The notes under the pieces: generated by a model | What the model saw: only the letters and a program-made list of their open reading frames with translations | Database searches by the model: none | Told to the model about the DNA's origin: nothing | Part shown: piece after piece, positions 26,443-39,758 of the stretch | Layout: every line of letters begins with the position of its first letter | Position numbering within the stretch: the stretch's first letter is position 1 | DNA from: Allodiplogaster sudhausi | Taxonomy: Eukaryota > Nematoda > Chromadorea > Rhabditida > Diplogasteridae | Direction: 5' to 3' | Length of the DNA: 64,000 nt | Assembly: GCA_945643635.1 (NCBI GenBank) | Contig: CALZFC010000019.1 | Location: forward strand, 2,560,501 to 2,624,500 | Made by a program: the position numbers and the translations under genes

Positions 26443-28874
26443 AGGGAAGCGATGATGCCCAAGCAACGAAAATACTTTCATATTCATTCTCTCTCTTTGG
26501 CTTATTTTCTTTCTCTCTTTCTTTCTGTCTGTTCCTTCTTCCATCTCTTTCTCTTTATTCACAGTATAGCTACATGCCCATTGTGATATCGGAGTGTGGC
26601 CAACGAAAGAAAGGGAAGCAGATGCTCAGAAATACATATCCCTCAGATATACACAGCATCTGCATTCCTACGTAGTGTGTGTTTTTGTCTGGGCTTCTCA
26701 GAAAGGCCACTAAAGTAGCGGACAAACCAATTCTGTTGATATCCAACGAAGAAAGAAAGAGAGTTCTTTCCATGAGAAGAGTAAACATCAGAAATAACAG
26801 GGGAATACGCCGTTGGCAGGTGTGCGACAAGAGAATTGAAAGGAAAACAAGCGTAAGGAAAATAGCAAAACAATGACGCCGAAACGAGAAAATAATATGT
26901 TCAGACTGTTTACTTGCTACCGTCAAAGAATACAAGATCTCTGAGACTTCTCAAAGCTGCATTTTCTAACAAGTGGAACGCTTTCCCGGAGAATTATGAT
27001 GAAACAAATAAAATATTTAAAAAATATATAAATATTTCAAGTTTAAAATTTGGAGTGAAAATATTGACGAGCTGACCGATAAACTGGATCATCTCCTTGC
27101 GCAGCAGTGGCTGGCAGCTCATGTAGATGGGCAGGCGGAGGGCGCACGAGCAGATCGTCAGCAGGGACACAGCGTCCACCGACAGCACGTAGAACACGAT
27201 GAAGCTGGAGGATTTGAATTTTAGGTTTCCCGCCAAAAAATAAAATGAGTACTCAGGCACATTGCATCAGTCATGACTAACTCAGAGAATAGACTGGCGA
27301 CGTCGATGTACTCCCAGATGGTGACAATGACATTGAGGAGATTCGAGAAGAGATAAGTGCCGACGAGGATGACAAGGGTGCGGGTCGCCGCGCGGATTCG
27401 GGCCTGATAACAAGAAAATATATCAGTGATTAATTTGACTTTTCCATCTTTTTTTTACATGATGTGTATTTGATATTTGATATTTTGAAAGACTAATTTT
27501 GAAATTCTCGCACCCTCTTCTGCTTGGCAAACTGCCGATCAACGGGCGCGCTGCTGCTGCTGCCGTTCTTGATGTCGACGGTGGAGGAGGGAGACGAGGC
27601 GGGCTGGCGGAGACGGGCGACCAGGCCGAGGTTCAGGTAAAGCAAGATGAAGAAGGGCGCGAAGATGGTCGAGATTGTGCTGTAGAGAGTGAACGAGAGA
27701 ATGTGAAAGAAAGAGATATTGAGATTGAGAGAAAACCAGAAAGAGTGAGAGAGAGGGAGAGAGAGAGAGAGGAATCGGGAGAGAAAGAGAAGAATAGGGA
27801 GAGAGAGAGAGAAGAATAGGGAGAGAGAGCATTGGATCACATGGAGTATAGCACGAATTAATAAAAACAATAGTAGTACGGGAAACAAGTGCGCTAGATA
27901 ACAAGAGAGCTCTGACCGGAAGTAGAATCGCCATATCTGGCTGAACTGCGCGTTGCGTGCAAGAGGCCCCGGCTCGACGCCCCACTCGCGGACGGCGCCC
28001 GCGCATGCCGCGTCACGCACAACCTCAACAGAGAACGATCATCATTTGCTTCCCACACCACAAAACAGTCTCCTGAGTTCATAATGATCTGTTAAAAAAC
28101 AGAAGGATTCATGCAGCTCACCGTGACTTCAAAGAAGAATGTGCCCTTCGTAATGAATGCTATCAAGAAGGCGGCAATCACGAAGAAGCGTCGATTCCTC
28201 TGGAAATATTTTATTATAATTACAAAATAATTTAACTCTTTATTTTATTCTTTATTTTTTATTATTTTTAAATTTTATAATTTCTTTTAAATAAATCATG
28301 CCTGGAGCATCTCGACACTCCTGTGCGAGACTGTGATCGCGTAACGTTCCACTGCGGCGAAAGTGATGAGATAGGAAGAAGTTGTCATTGCGATATGCGA
28401 GATGGTCAGCATGGGCACAACGTAGTGAGCCCTTTCAATAGGCATTACATGAGCATTTCAAGCAAGATCAGCCAGACCAATTAAACTCATTCATTTATCT
28501 TTTCATCAGCCCTCCTTCTTTTTTCTTCTCATTTCATGTCCTTTGTTTCCTTTCCAATAATGAACAGTTTACTGTCATTCATTTAAAAAATCCCTTTTTA
28601 ATCTCACAAGATCACGCATACCAGAGTGTGCGCAGAAGATAGCTTCTCGTGTAGTTGACGGCAACGTTGACAGACATGAGCAGAATGTACGAGATTCCCA
28701 TGAACACGTCGAAGAAGGCGAGCAGCATCAGGTAGAGATTGTTCGAATTTCTTCATCACAATTATTTCACTAATTTCATTTTTATGAAGAAAAAAAATTT
28801 GTAAGAGACAATGGACGTAATCATAATTTTAAGAATTATTAGAAGCAGTGCTTGTGAAAAATTTAGTTTAAAGT

Positions 28875-28914
<40 letters not shown>

Positions 28915-29315
28915 ACGAGCGAGAGAGAGAGAAGCTTGCTCTCACCGATGTTGCTTGCTAGTGACGAAGAGGGTGAAGACGAAGAGATTCTCGACAACGG
29001 AGACGATGCTGACGCTCACGCCGAACACAACTACGATCCAGAATCGTTCGATCAGGAAGTCTGTATCCACCTAAAAGTTCGGTATTATTTAGTTATCCTA
29101 ATTTCTTATTATTCAAAAAATTTCGTATTATTATTCGCGAATATTCCTATGAACGCTTTTGCTATCATATCTCCAATGGACATTCACCTAAAGCAGTAAA
29201 ATGTTCATGTTTCAACATCGTCTCTCACCTCCTGGCATCTCTCATCAAGTGCCACATGTTGCTGCTCTTTCACGGCGTCGGCGGCAAGGTCAGTCAACAA
29301 GTTGGAGAGGTTCAT
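25530..29315 (-). CDS. Rhodopsin-class G-protein-coupled receptor, neuropeptide-receptor type
   Basis: Ten minus-strand exons: 29229-29315, 28946-29070, 28622-28750, 28302-28431, 28122-28199, 27917-28023, 27514-27679, 27282-27403, 27077-27204 and 25530-25765. They join in frame to 435 residues. A short extracellular N-terminus (MNLSNLLTD, one N-glycosylation site) precedes TM1. RNSNNLYLMLLAFFD begins TM2, and TM3 ends in AAVERYAIT, the E-R-Y form of the DRY motif. The second extracellular loop has Cys, TM6 is TLVILVGTYLFSNLLN, and TM7 ends LRLPIYMSC instead of NPxxY. The C-tail is Gly/Asn-rich. The ligand is unknown; the shape suggests a peptide receptor. Intron 4 appears to use a GC donor (CAG then GCATGA). 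Intron 9 is 1.3 kb. Confidence 0.85.
25766..27076. other. Long GPCR intron with poly-G run and GA array
   Basis: Contains a run of more than ten G at about 26063-26074 and a (GA)n array at about 26398-26440. Open frames (for example 25878-26369) show no family features and are on the strand opposite the gene. Confidence 0.6.
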
Positions 29316-29833
29316 TCGAGAGAAGGACGAGAAAGTTCGTGAACGTAGTCAACAACAACTGCCCGAAGGGCACACGGCCTCACCGTAAATCTGACCTTGT
29401 GATTGAAAGGATAGCATTCCCGCAGAATGAACTATCAACATTCGCGCCAAAAATTCACGAGTTAAATGGGACGATATTTTTTTGAACGAAAGCATTTTAT
29501 GCAAATGGAACGTTGCTATACTCATGCGTACGCTGCATGTGGAGTAATAAGGAAGAAGTGGAGGAACTTCGTGGCTTCATGGGGAAGAGAGGAGGGCATC
29601 CTCTCTCTCTCTCTCTCTCTCTCCCTTTGTCTCCCTCTCTCTCTCGCTCTCCCTCTTTTTCTTTACGGAATTGACCGGCGGAACATAAGAAAAGAAGGGG
29701 AAAAGTACGGATTGGACAGGCTCGACCGATAACGAAGAGGTAAGACGAGATATGATGAGGAAGGAGACACACCAAAACAGACAAGGCCCGAGGGAGGAAG
29801 GAGGGAGGAAACTTATTGGGATAGGGAGACAGT

Positions 29834-29875
<42 letters not shown>

Positions 29876-30358
29876 GTAGGATATATGATGATTGGCCATC
29901 AGTAAGTGGATAGGAATAGAAGAAAACGGATAATGGAATTTACTTATGACGTCTAAGCATGGCAGAGGCAACACATGGAAGGGCCTCCCACTTCCTTCCG
30001 AATTACGGTATTCACGTTGGGACATAAAGTGCTCAGCTCATGGACGGAAATGTGGAGACAGTCGCGTCCGGGCGATCTGGGAAGGAGAGAAGAGAGTAAG
30101 AGAGAGAGAGAGAGAGAGAGAGTGGGAGAAAGAAAGAGAGGCATAGAGAATCAGAAAGGCAATGGAATGAACTGAGCTTCCTGTCGGTCGCGTGACCGAA
30201 GAACAGGAAGAGGGTGAGAAGGGGGTGGGACGAGGAGAGGGGGAGGAGGGAGGAGAGAGTGCAAAGAAGGGGCGGGCGGAAGCGGAGACGAATGCCTAAG
30301 GCATTCTAATGAGAGAGAGGGAGAGTGATAAAAAAGAAGAAAAGAAGAAGAAGGAGAC

Positions 30359-30392
<34 letters not shown>

Positions 30393-31548
30393 CACATAAA
30401 ATCACAAAATAGGGAATTAACCACGAAAAGAGAAACAGTGCGGAGAACGGCATCGGGCGAGAGCGGAATGCATCATGGGAAGCGACAAAGAGAGAATCGA
30501 GCTGAGCATCTCCCTCTCTCTCTCTCTCTCCCTCTCTCCCTCTCTCTCTGTCTCTCTGTATCTCTCTCTCTCTGTCTCTCTCTTTCTCTATCTCAGTCTT
30601 GCAACAAACAGCAAAGGGCAAATGTGCTTCTTGAGTGGGGTTGGAAGAGGAATGAGAAGGAGAAGCATCCTCGTGCACTGCTAATGATCTCGGCGAACAG
30701 CTTTCTCTCCTCCAACTGTTTCCTCTCAGCAATGGCTTGCCGACTTTATCGCGTCTAGAAGAGGCCAAAACCACATACGACAAGCAGAATTGGGCGGCCG
30801 AATGCCGTGTGTAAATTGGCTGTATTCCTACGTCATTTGTTTTAAATTAACCGCAATCAACAACAGCAACAAAAAAAAGAAGAATTTGATTGGAATTCAC
30901 AATTAAATGAGAATAAATCTGAAGAATAATTAATGATTTCCCATGAGGCAGTCACACTTTGTATCTATGAATAGCCGCTCTTTGTGTCCTAAAGGGTCTA
31001 ATTAATTAATGCTGCGCAATAGATGGAAGATATATGTATGTATGAAGGAAGAGCAGAGACACGCGTGGATTGAATTCACTAGCGCGAAGAGGAGCGATCT
31101 CTTTCATTCGAGTGCGTCTCTATTACGACGAACACTAAATTAATCATCACAGCACATGAAGGAGGGCCACCACGGGCATAAAGGGCACGAATTGCACACA
31201 TGCACATGTATGTAATGTCGCATAAATGTCAGCACTTGATTATTTTTGCAGGTACATATTTACAGATTTCTTGGAAATGCTGTCATTGCATCGTACGGTA
31301 GATAAAAGAAAGAGAAAACAATGACCGCGGTCAGAAGACGTTGCTATTTTTGTCGTGCACATGCAATGCAAGGGGTCTCAGAGGACCCTCTGGCCTTCAG
31401 TTCAGTCTATGCTTGCTTCTTCTCTGTGAAAGCACCCCCCCCCCGGCGGTGCATTAGCGATGCTCACAGCCGTTTTTTGTAAGTGTGTGTATGCCATACG
31501 CTCACAGAGTAAGTCATGAATAATATTTCCATGGCTATAACTTCACTT

Positions 31549-31601
<53 letters not shown>

Positions 31602-32103
31602 GCTCTCTCTGGCCTCCCACTCCCTTTGTTCTTTTGTGGAGTTACGGTCTTTCCGTTCCTCTTGTTTTACTTTTGAGTCTCTCCCTCGTCAGGGAGGCAT
31701 TCTTCTTCCCTTGCCATGTCCTGTCACTCTTGCGTGGATGCTTTCACTCTCTCTCTCTCTCTCTCTTTCTATCACTTCTCTAGCTCTCTCTCCTTCTCTT
31801 TTGTCTCTCTCCTTTCCTCTCTCTCCCTCTCTCCTTCTCTCTCTCTCTTTCGCCCTCTCATCCCTCTTCTCCAAATCCGTGGTTACTTGACGTGGTGGCG
31901 CTGGCGACTGTGTTGCCATTGATCGCGCGGACAAAAAGAGATGCCAGAGCTTCAATTCCGATAAGCTCTCTCCTCACATTCTCTCATTCTGTCTCTTCCT
32001 TTCTCCCAACCTCTCACTCTCACTCTCTTTTTCTCATCTCTCATTCGCTCTCACTCCCTCTTTTCCTGCTCCCTCTCATTCACTCGTTCCCCTCTTCCTC
32101 CTC

Positions 32104-32148
<45 letters not shown>

Positions 32149-32774
32149 CTCTCTGTCTCCCTTCCTCTGCCAAAATATGGCCACCCGATTTGACTATCCG
32201 ATATGAATGGATGAAGGCGTGAAGCTGGAAATAAAGGCTATAAAATCAGCACACGGTCGCTGATTCCTTTCCATGTCCCCTCCGTCGCTCTCTCTCTCTC
32301 TCTCTCTGCATCCCTCACGCCATCCATCATCTCTTTTATATCATTCTTTCCATCGTTAAAGTCATGTTTGTCTTCAACAATATCTTTCCTGACACTTTTT
32401 ATTTCATATCCTTTTTCCTAAAAAATAACCTTTTTCTCTCTCTTCTGGGCATGCATTCAAATCTTTTTTTTTTTACTTTATATCCTTCTCGCACTTTAAG
32501 TTCTCTATGCAGGTTCCACTCTCTCCCTCTCTCTCTTTCTCTCTCTCACTCCATCTCTCTCCTCTCTCTATCCCTTTATCTCTCTCCCCTATGCGTCTAT
32601 TTCCTCCTCATTATTCAGATGCATCACTCGCTAACCATGACTCTTGGACTTCTTTTCCGCATGTTGTGATACAGGAGTGAACGATCAAAGAGATATCAAA
32701 GCACCCACCGTTGGTGACGAGGATGGCTAAAGGATCCACGATAGGGCAAGAGCTTTAAGGAGTGGTACGGTAGG

Positions 32775-32819
<45 letters not shown>

Positions 32820-34951
32820 GTGGTGCGAGCCGAGAGAGGCAGATTGGAACGGTGCAGTGCACTGACAAGCTGAACATCGCAAATGGTTTACAAAGAACGC
32901 GAGGTGGTTCAATTGGAAAATTAGAAAGAGGAGGAGAGACTGATGAAGAGAGAAAGCGAGGAAATAAGAGAGATGAGAGAGAGAGGCCGACAATGAGAGG
33001 CACACAGTTCAACAAGACTTGAACAAGGATTCGAAGAACACGAATCGCGAACGCGAACACACGAGATTGGATTTATTATTCAGGAAATTATTTGAAGAGA
33101 GGAATGAGAAGCGGACGGTCTTTCGCTGTGTTTTTCGCAGTAGAAAGCAATGAAATATTCGACCGAACTAAAAGCGTCGCGAAGGAATCTTTTCTTGGAT
33201 TTATTCGAAAAAAATTACTAACATAAATTAAGACATTCATAGAACAAACAAAAATTTCCGTTTAAAGGAAATGAATCCTTCAAACTACATATTCTAGCAA
33301 AAATCTTAAAACCTGGTAAGGTCTCTTTCTAACAACGAGAAGGCTCCAACCAGTGAAGAAGCCTTGGCTTTTTCCTGACCTTTTCGACAAAAGTCTACCC
33401 ATTGTCTTCTTGACAATATTGTCTATTATATGCACATTAGTGCTGACAGAATGTCATTAGAGAATGGGAGACAAAAGGATGGAAAAAAAGAAGAAAAACC
33501 TGGAAGTGTTTCGGTGAAAGTTTTCGTAAAGTGTTTATACCACAAGTCAACTAAAGCCGGGGAGTGAGGAAGAGAGGGAGAAGAGGAGAGAGAGTAATAG
33601 CAGAGAGAAATGAGAGGCTGCCAAGAGTGACAGAGATAAGGCAGAATGTTTCCCTTGGCTAATTGACAGAACGCCGGCGACTCGGGCGAATGGGCAGATA
33701 AGCAGTGTCGGAGATATTGCTAGGAAGAAGGAAAGAGATGGAAACCGAGAAAGAGAGAGAAAGTTAGAGAGGGAGAGAGGGAGCGAGAGCACGATACTAA
33801 GGAAAAAAGGAGAGGCCAAAACGAGATGCAGCAGGAAGGAAGTAACTGAGAAGATCCCGGAAACTGACATCAGACTTCTTCACCGAATCATCGACCACCC
33901 CACTATATTCCTGGTCCGGCGGAATCAACAGCCAGGAAAAAATTAATATCGAGGTGTATAATGGATAAGATTTACGCCAGGACAATCGAGAGAAATCACG
34001 CTGCTCCAGTGACAGATGAGTCGATTGCATAGGCAACGTACCAAAAAGTAAGCGAATTAGCGACAGCTGTTCTCGATGGATGCCTGGCAACAACATTTAA
34101 CAGATAATTTTTCATTTCCACGATCCATCATCCTCAGACGACAAACTGTGGGCGTAAGACGTAGATTTGGATCGAAGTATGTAGCCATTTTTTGCAGAAC
34201 GAGAAGCGAGTTTTTGCAAGAAATGATGAAGCGTATACATATATACAAACATGACTGCCCCGCATAAATCTAATCGTGATTTCTGCAGAGCTAACACGCA
34301 CATTACTTAATGTGCAAGACTGCAAAGATTCTAATTTGAAAACGTCAGAAAATAAGTAAATACATTGTCAAAACATAAAACTATTTTTAGGGACTTTTCA
34401 GTCCCTAAAAATAGTTTAATGTTTTTCGTCTTTTGCTGCATAAATCATTGCCGCCACTGCGATCTATGATCCCTTTTATTTCTATATTTTGCGTCGCCTC
34501 CCTTGACGCTGTTGGAGAGGCGAGAAGAAGTGGAAGAAGCGGTGAACTCGGTTCTCTCTACTCACTTGCCGACGTGCACTCATCCGGGCACCGGAAGTTA
34601 TCTTTGGCTCTCTCTCTCTTCTCTCATCGTTCTATCAACGCCTTAAGGCACTTAAGACAGAAAGAGAGAGAGAAAATGAGAGAAGAGAGAGACAGAGAGT
34701 AGAGAGGGAGAGAGAGAAAGAGAGAAAGAGAAGAGAGAGAGATCTCGCACTCCGAGCAAGAAATACGAGTCCGACAAGAAGGTGACTGACGATGCCATTA
34801 TGGCGAGCGCATCTCTTCGACCTCCCCATTCTCGGGCCGAGTCATGGTGTTGTGTGTTGGCCGCGTGTGTGTCAGAGGGAGAGAGTGTGTGTTTGTGTTC
34901 TTCTCGCCTCCGACTCGTCACCTGCCAGAGGGCATTGACAGGCATTCGAGA
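29316..34951. repeat. Microsatellite-rich intergenic region upstream of the GPCR
   Basis: Arrays include CT at 29600-29625, GA at 29840-29872, 30098-30122 and 30363-30389, CT at 30510-30595, 31552-31597, 31750-31768, 32106-32146 and 32288-32308, and GA at 32776-32817. GPCR promoter sequences presumably lie near 29316-29600. Poly-C occurs at about 31435-31444. No gene supported. Confidence 0.6.
34378..34417. repeat. Perfect inverted repeat, 18-bp arms with 4-nt loop
   Basis: Arms aaactatttttagggact (34378-34395) and agtccctaaaaatagttt (34400-34417) flank tttc. Both strands would form a stable hairpin. There is no adjacent gene end within 500 bases, so a terminator role is not indicated. Confidence 0.8.
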
Positions 34952-35308
34952 TCAGCTAATCACAAGAGAAACATCTGGAAGCTGCTGGAGAAAAATCGTG
35001 AGACACCATCCTTGAGAACTTTTCAACTCGTGTTAATTAATTTTAAATAGTCGACAATCTTTGTGTTAGATACATACTTGTGGTTGCCAAAAATAGTGCA
35101 TTATTTCTGTGACTGAACTTTTGCTTGTGGCGGTGACATTCGAAATTCGCACAGAAGTAATGTAGCTTCCCGTTTCAATGCGCACTTCCGGGAAAGCTTC
35201 TACTTCTAATACAAGATGCAGCAGCATTTCACGCTTCTTATCTTCTGACGCTGCAACAATTCCGCGGAAAAGAAGAAGCGAATCCATCTCGTCACGCTCG
35301 AATTCATT
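34952..35308 (-). CDS. Small two-exon candidate gene, unrecognised
   Basis: Exon 35078-35308 (231 nt) lies between an acceptor read as CCTTCTCAG and a GTATGT donor, with phase 0 at both ends. It joins exon 34952-34984 after a TTTTTCTCCAG acceptor, giving QLPDVSLVIS and TGA. The encoded peptide is not low-complexity: it includes MDSLLLFRGIVAASEDKKRE, a leucine-rich helix, then SYITSVRISNVTATSKSSVT. The start is uncertain. Met at codon 8 of the exon would give about 80 residues; a further exon or a trans-splice leader may lie to the right. No signal peptide or known domain was seen. Support rests on splice signals, frame conservation and composition only. Confidence 0.35.
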
Positions 35309-36016
35309 CTGAGAAGGAACGCGCGAAACAGTCGAAGAATGGACAGAAATTGGATGGCACAATGCGAAAAAGATAGGAAGGAACCTTTAACAAAAAATGT
35401 TGAAGAAAAAACATGTAAATGTTTGCAAATGGGTGCAGCTGGGATACATGCAGCCATCTTTAGATAGAAGACGTCTGACAGATCTTTTTTTATATCATTT
35501 GAGCTTCATGTGTGGGCCGGCCTCGAAGCTAAAAAGGCCGTTGAAGCTCGTGGGGGAAAGAATGATAGAATGCAAGAACCGCTCTCTCTCTCTCATAACG
35601 GTCTTTTGTAAAGAAAAGGAAAATGGCTTTTTGAGTGGCAGGCAACTTTCATATCGCATTGGCACGAGTTGTTTTTCTTTCAAGCAAGAACAAAATAAGT
35701 GGCACTCTGACAGTCTGATAAGAGATAGAAGGATCGTTATTCTTTCCCCTTTTATGAGTGCATATGTACATATAAATGGATTTATTCAGATTTTGAAGCT
35801 TAACGGATTATTGGCTAATCTTAAGATCCACTTTCATTGCAAGAGAGATTCACTGAAGAGTCGACTAATTCTTAGCGAGAAAGTACAAAGTGTCATTTTA
35901 CTTGCTTACAATTACTACTATGGAAATAGATCGGAAAGGTCGGTCAGTGGACTTGGTGCAGGGTAAATAAGAGTAAGTTGATATTAGTGAAACAATTGCA
36001 TTGAATTGCCCGGGTG

Positions 36017-36063
<47 letters not shown>

Positions 36064-37564
36064 AAGGAATGGGGATGAAGTTGAAACGATGCAGCGAAGC
36101 CAAATTGCGCCGTTCAAAATGCGACAGAGACGCCGTAATTATGCAGCGTCGAAGAATTGCTCTCTCTCCCTCTGTTACCCCCTCAAGCACTCCTTCATTA
36201 TCTCCCTCTCTCTTTCTTTCTCTTTTTCACTCTCACACTCTCTCCTCTCTTTCTCACTACTCCTCTACTTCCGTTTCTTACCGTTCTTTCGTTGCTCTTC
36301 ACACCTTGCTCTTTCAACTCTTTTTGTCTTTCACTTCTTCTCTATTTCTCATTCTTCTTTTATCTTTTTTTTTCTCCCCCGCTTTAATGTTTTGTTGAGG
36401 TCAAAGCGGCCACATGAATAATATGTGCGAGTGTCGTTTCTCTCTTAGTCTCTCACAATGTCCCTCACGCTTCTCTCGCGATCTTTCTCTCTCCCTTTCT
36501 CTTTCTCTCTCCATTTTCCTCTCTCTCTCTCGTTCTCTACTTCACTGTGAATATGTATAGGAGAGAATAGCGCCACGTCCACATACGGAGGTGAAGCAAT
36601 TGCTCGCGGTGCTCATCTTCTGTTATGACATGCACGGTCTACGCGATGATAACGAACAAGAGATCTCAGAGAAAAGTAGAGAAGAGAGAGAGATAGAGAT
36701 AGTTAGAGATAGAAGAGAGGTAGAATAGCGATAGAAGAGAAAGATGCATAGAATTTTGAGAGGACATAACAGGCGGAAAAACAGGGAAGGACCAACAGAA
36801 AAAGTGGGTGACATCGGATGCTCTCATAAGCGGAAAACTAGAAAAGAGTCTGCGATCTTTTGGGCATCAGTGTTCGGGTCGTCCTAGGCAATGAATGGCC
36901 TTTGAAGGTTTTCCCTCCTCACCCTCCCCCCCCCCCAGAAATGGGTGTTTCGAAAATCCTTGGGGGTGGTCATGCCATGTTTACAGCGGTGAGCAGAACG
37001 TTTTGCTCTCTCTAGCGGTTGGGGAAATAATCTGGGCCTTTCAGACACCCTCTTTTTAGAAGCATAAATGTATCTAGGCTGCTTCGGATGCGGGGTAAAT
37101 CACTTTGGACCTTCAAGACACCGCGAGGACAACCTGCCGGAAAGCTTGCAGAAGGAAAAGTGATTGTGTGGTGAATTATGGACGGGTGGGCGGAGCTTAG
37201 ACTTGAGAGGACTCATCATCCGCCGTGCCTGAGTGGGTAAGAGAGAGAGCAGTTCATGGTTGACGGGAAAGCGGAAGCTCTTCGGAATGTACAGAAATGT
37301 GTCAAGGCTGCTCCGACAAGGAAGTCAAGAGCCCGTTTTTACTTGTCAGAGAGACGCATTAGTATATATGGACACTTCTAATGGAATCTGCGCATAAATG
37401 GCGCGAAGATTCGAGGAAAAATCGAGCGATGGAAGTGATATCTCTTCAGAAGGCATATCAGCACATTAGCAGCTATCTCATGCGAATTTCGGAGATCTGA
37501 CTGAGGTTGCAGGAGAGGCAGAGAGAGAGAGAATGACAGAAAGCTGAAGAGGTAGACAGTGAAA

Positions 37565-37621
<57 letters not shown>

Positions 37622-38570
37622 TGCGAATGGTGTCATCTCGCAGACATCGCTGCCTCGGTACATATCAGACAAGGACAAACAGATCGTTAATTAAAACATG
37701 GCAAATATTTGCACTAAAAAATAGTGCAAAGATGTGTCAAACAAATTTTTCATCGTTAAAGAATTATTATAAATTATTTACCGAATCACATCCATTAATC
37801 ACTGGCATGTTCATAAAAGGCTTGTAGTGGATATGGCTGAGGCGAGAGGAGAGAGGAGATGAAAGAGAGGGAAGGAGAGAGAGAGAGAGAGAGTAAAAAC
37901 AGAGCAAAAAAGGCCTTCCAAGGTTCAGCAGACGACGAACGCAGTGAGAGGAAATGAATCTAAGCTCGTTTCTCTGTGTGGTCGCAAGCTATTTTGTTTG
38001 TATGGCTCAGAAAGACAAAAAGCGAAGAAAGAGGAGAGAGAAGAGCGTAACAAACAGAGGAAAACGCGCCAAATCCAGGGTCGCAGATAAATGGTGGCCA
38101 AAAGGGATATTAGAAGCAGCCAAGGCACAAAAGGGATACAGGGGGAGAGAAGACCTTTGCCATGCCCAGGGCGGATAAATTGAGAAAGTCCCTCATTATC
38201 TCTCTATCTCTCTCTCCTTTCCCTACCCTCTTTCCTTCCTCTTCTTCCTCTCTTTCTCATTTCAGTCTCCTATATCTTCATCTCCTTTAACTCTCTCCAC
38301 TCTCTCTCTTCCTCTCTCCCTCTTCCCTCTCCCTTTCTCCCCTCTGTCTCCTTTCTCTCTCTTTCTCTCTCTCTTTTTCTCTCCCTCTCTCTTTCTCTGT
38401 CTTTCTATCTCTCGCTCCCTGTCCTTCCCTGCCCATCAGCCTGCCTAGTGTCACTTTCAGCAGACGTGCACACACTTCTGCCGCGCATCTGGAGACAGGC
38501 TCGTCCTCCTCCGGTCCAATCTTTCTTTCCATTTCTGCGCCTTTTATGTTTCTGGGGGTGCCTGCTTCTC

Positions 38571-38617
<47 letters not shown>

Positions 38618-39713
38618 TCACGTCCACTCTCTCTCTATCTCTCTCTCTCTCTCTCTCTTTATTGTCACCTATCTCCCCCTCTCTCCCTCTAACTAGTATG
38701 CGAGAGCGTGTGGCGGAGGTTGAGAATGTATTCATTCGCGTATTCATGCGTCGTCCTCCCGTGGATTGGCGTATTCCTGCTTGCTGCTCCTCTCATTTCG
38801 GCCATTCATGGCCTTCCATATTCTCCGGCCCGTGTCCAGTTGACGGGGGCCGTAGATTCGAGCCGAGTGGCACTTTCCGGCCATGTTTTGTGGACTGTTT
38901 CCGCAAGAGGCGGCAAAACATCGCCAATGCAGCACCGGCGGCGCCGGCTGCAGAAGACGAGCAAAAGACATGGAGAAGCGTCCATCGGGCAAAACAAAGT
39001 AATGAACGGGAACGAAGACAAAATTGCGGAAATAGTAAAATATCCACCAACAGCCTCACGCCATTATGATGATTGTTCGCTGTAAAATTAGTGATTCAAG
39101 TAATTACAATGACAGGATAAATACGCTTGTACGTACCATAGACTCTTCTTTGTATATACATAGAATGTACATATGTATATGCGTTCCTGTTATACTAAAA
39201 ACAGAAAAGTCGTTTCGATTTCAACATTTTATTTCCTTTGTCAAGTGAAAGCTAGAAGCAGTTTTCCATACATTTCTCAGGCTGCCTTTATATATATTTT
39301 TTGTTCATCTCAGCCAAACTTTCTCCACCTCTCTTCCCCTTGCCATCTTTCCTTTCTCTCTCCCTCTCTTTATCTTTCTCTTCTTCTTCTTACTTTTTCT
39401 CACTCTCCGCAGTGCATTCTTCATAGAGCCACAGAAGGCTTCGGGTAGATCTTCACGCCTCTACAACACCCACGGGGCAGTTTTAAAAGGGACAGAGAGA
39501 GAGCGAGAGAGAGAGAGAGAGAGAGTGAACGAGAGATTGTGAGGGAGAGAGAGAGTGAACGAGAGAGAGTGAGGGAGAGAGAGAACAGAAGAGAAGAGAG
39601 GGAAAGAGAGCGAGATTATAAAGAACACTAATAGTCGCCATCTTTCGGCGAAACAATTGACTATCTCGCTCAATGTTGAAACTCTTTTTGTTTTCATCCC
39701 CATTCCTTCTCTT

Positions 39714-39758
<45 letters not shown>

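Noticed and set aside
35397..35966. 189-codon plus-strand open frame
   Set aside because: Long for its composition, but without recognisable motif, signal peptide or splice support; kept out pending expression data.
38708..39085. 125-codon plus-strand frame with a signal-like N-terminus (YSCVVLPWIGVFLLAAPLIS)
   Set aside because: The GC-rich segment is open in at least five frames on both strands, so the hydrophobic start may be chance. Worth testing but not supported.
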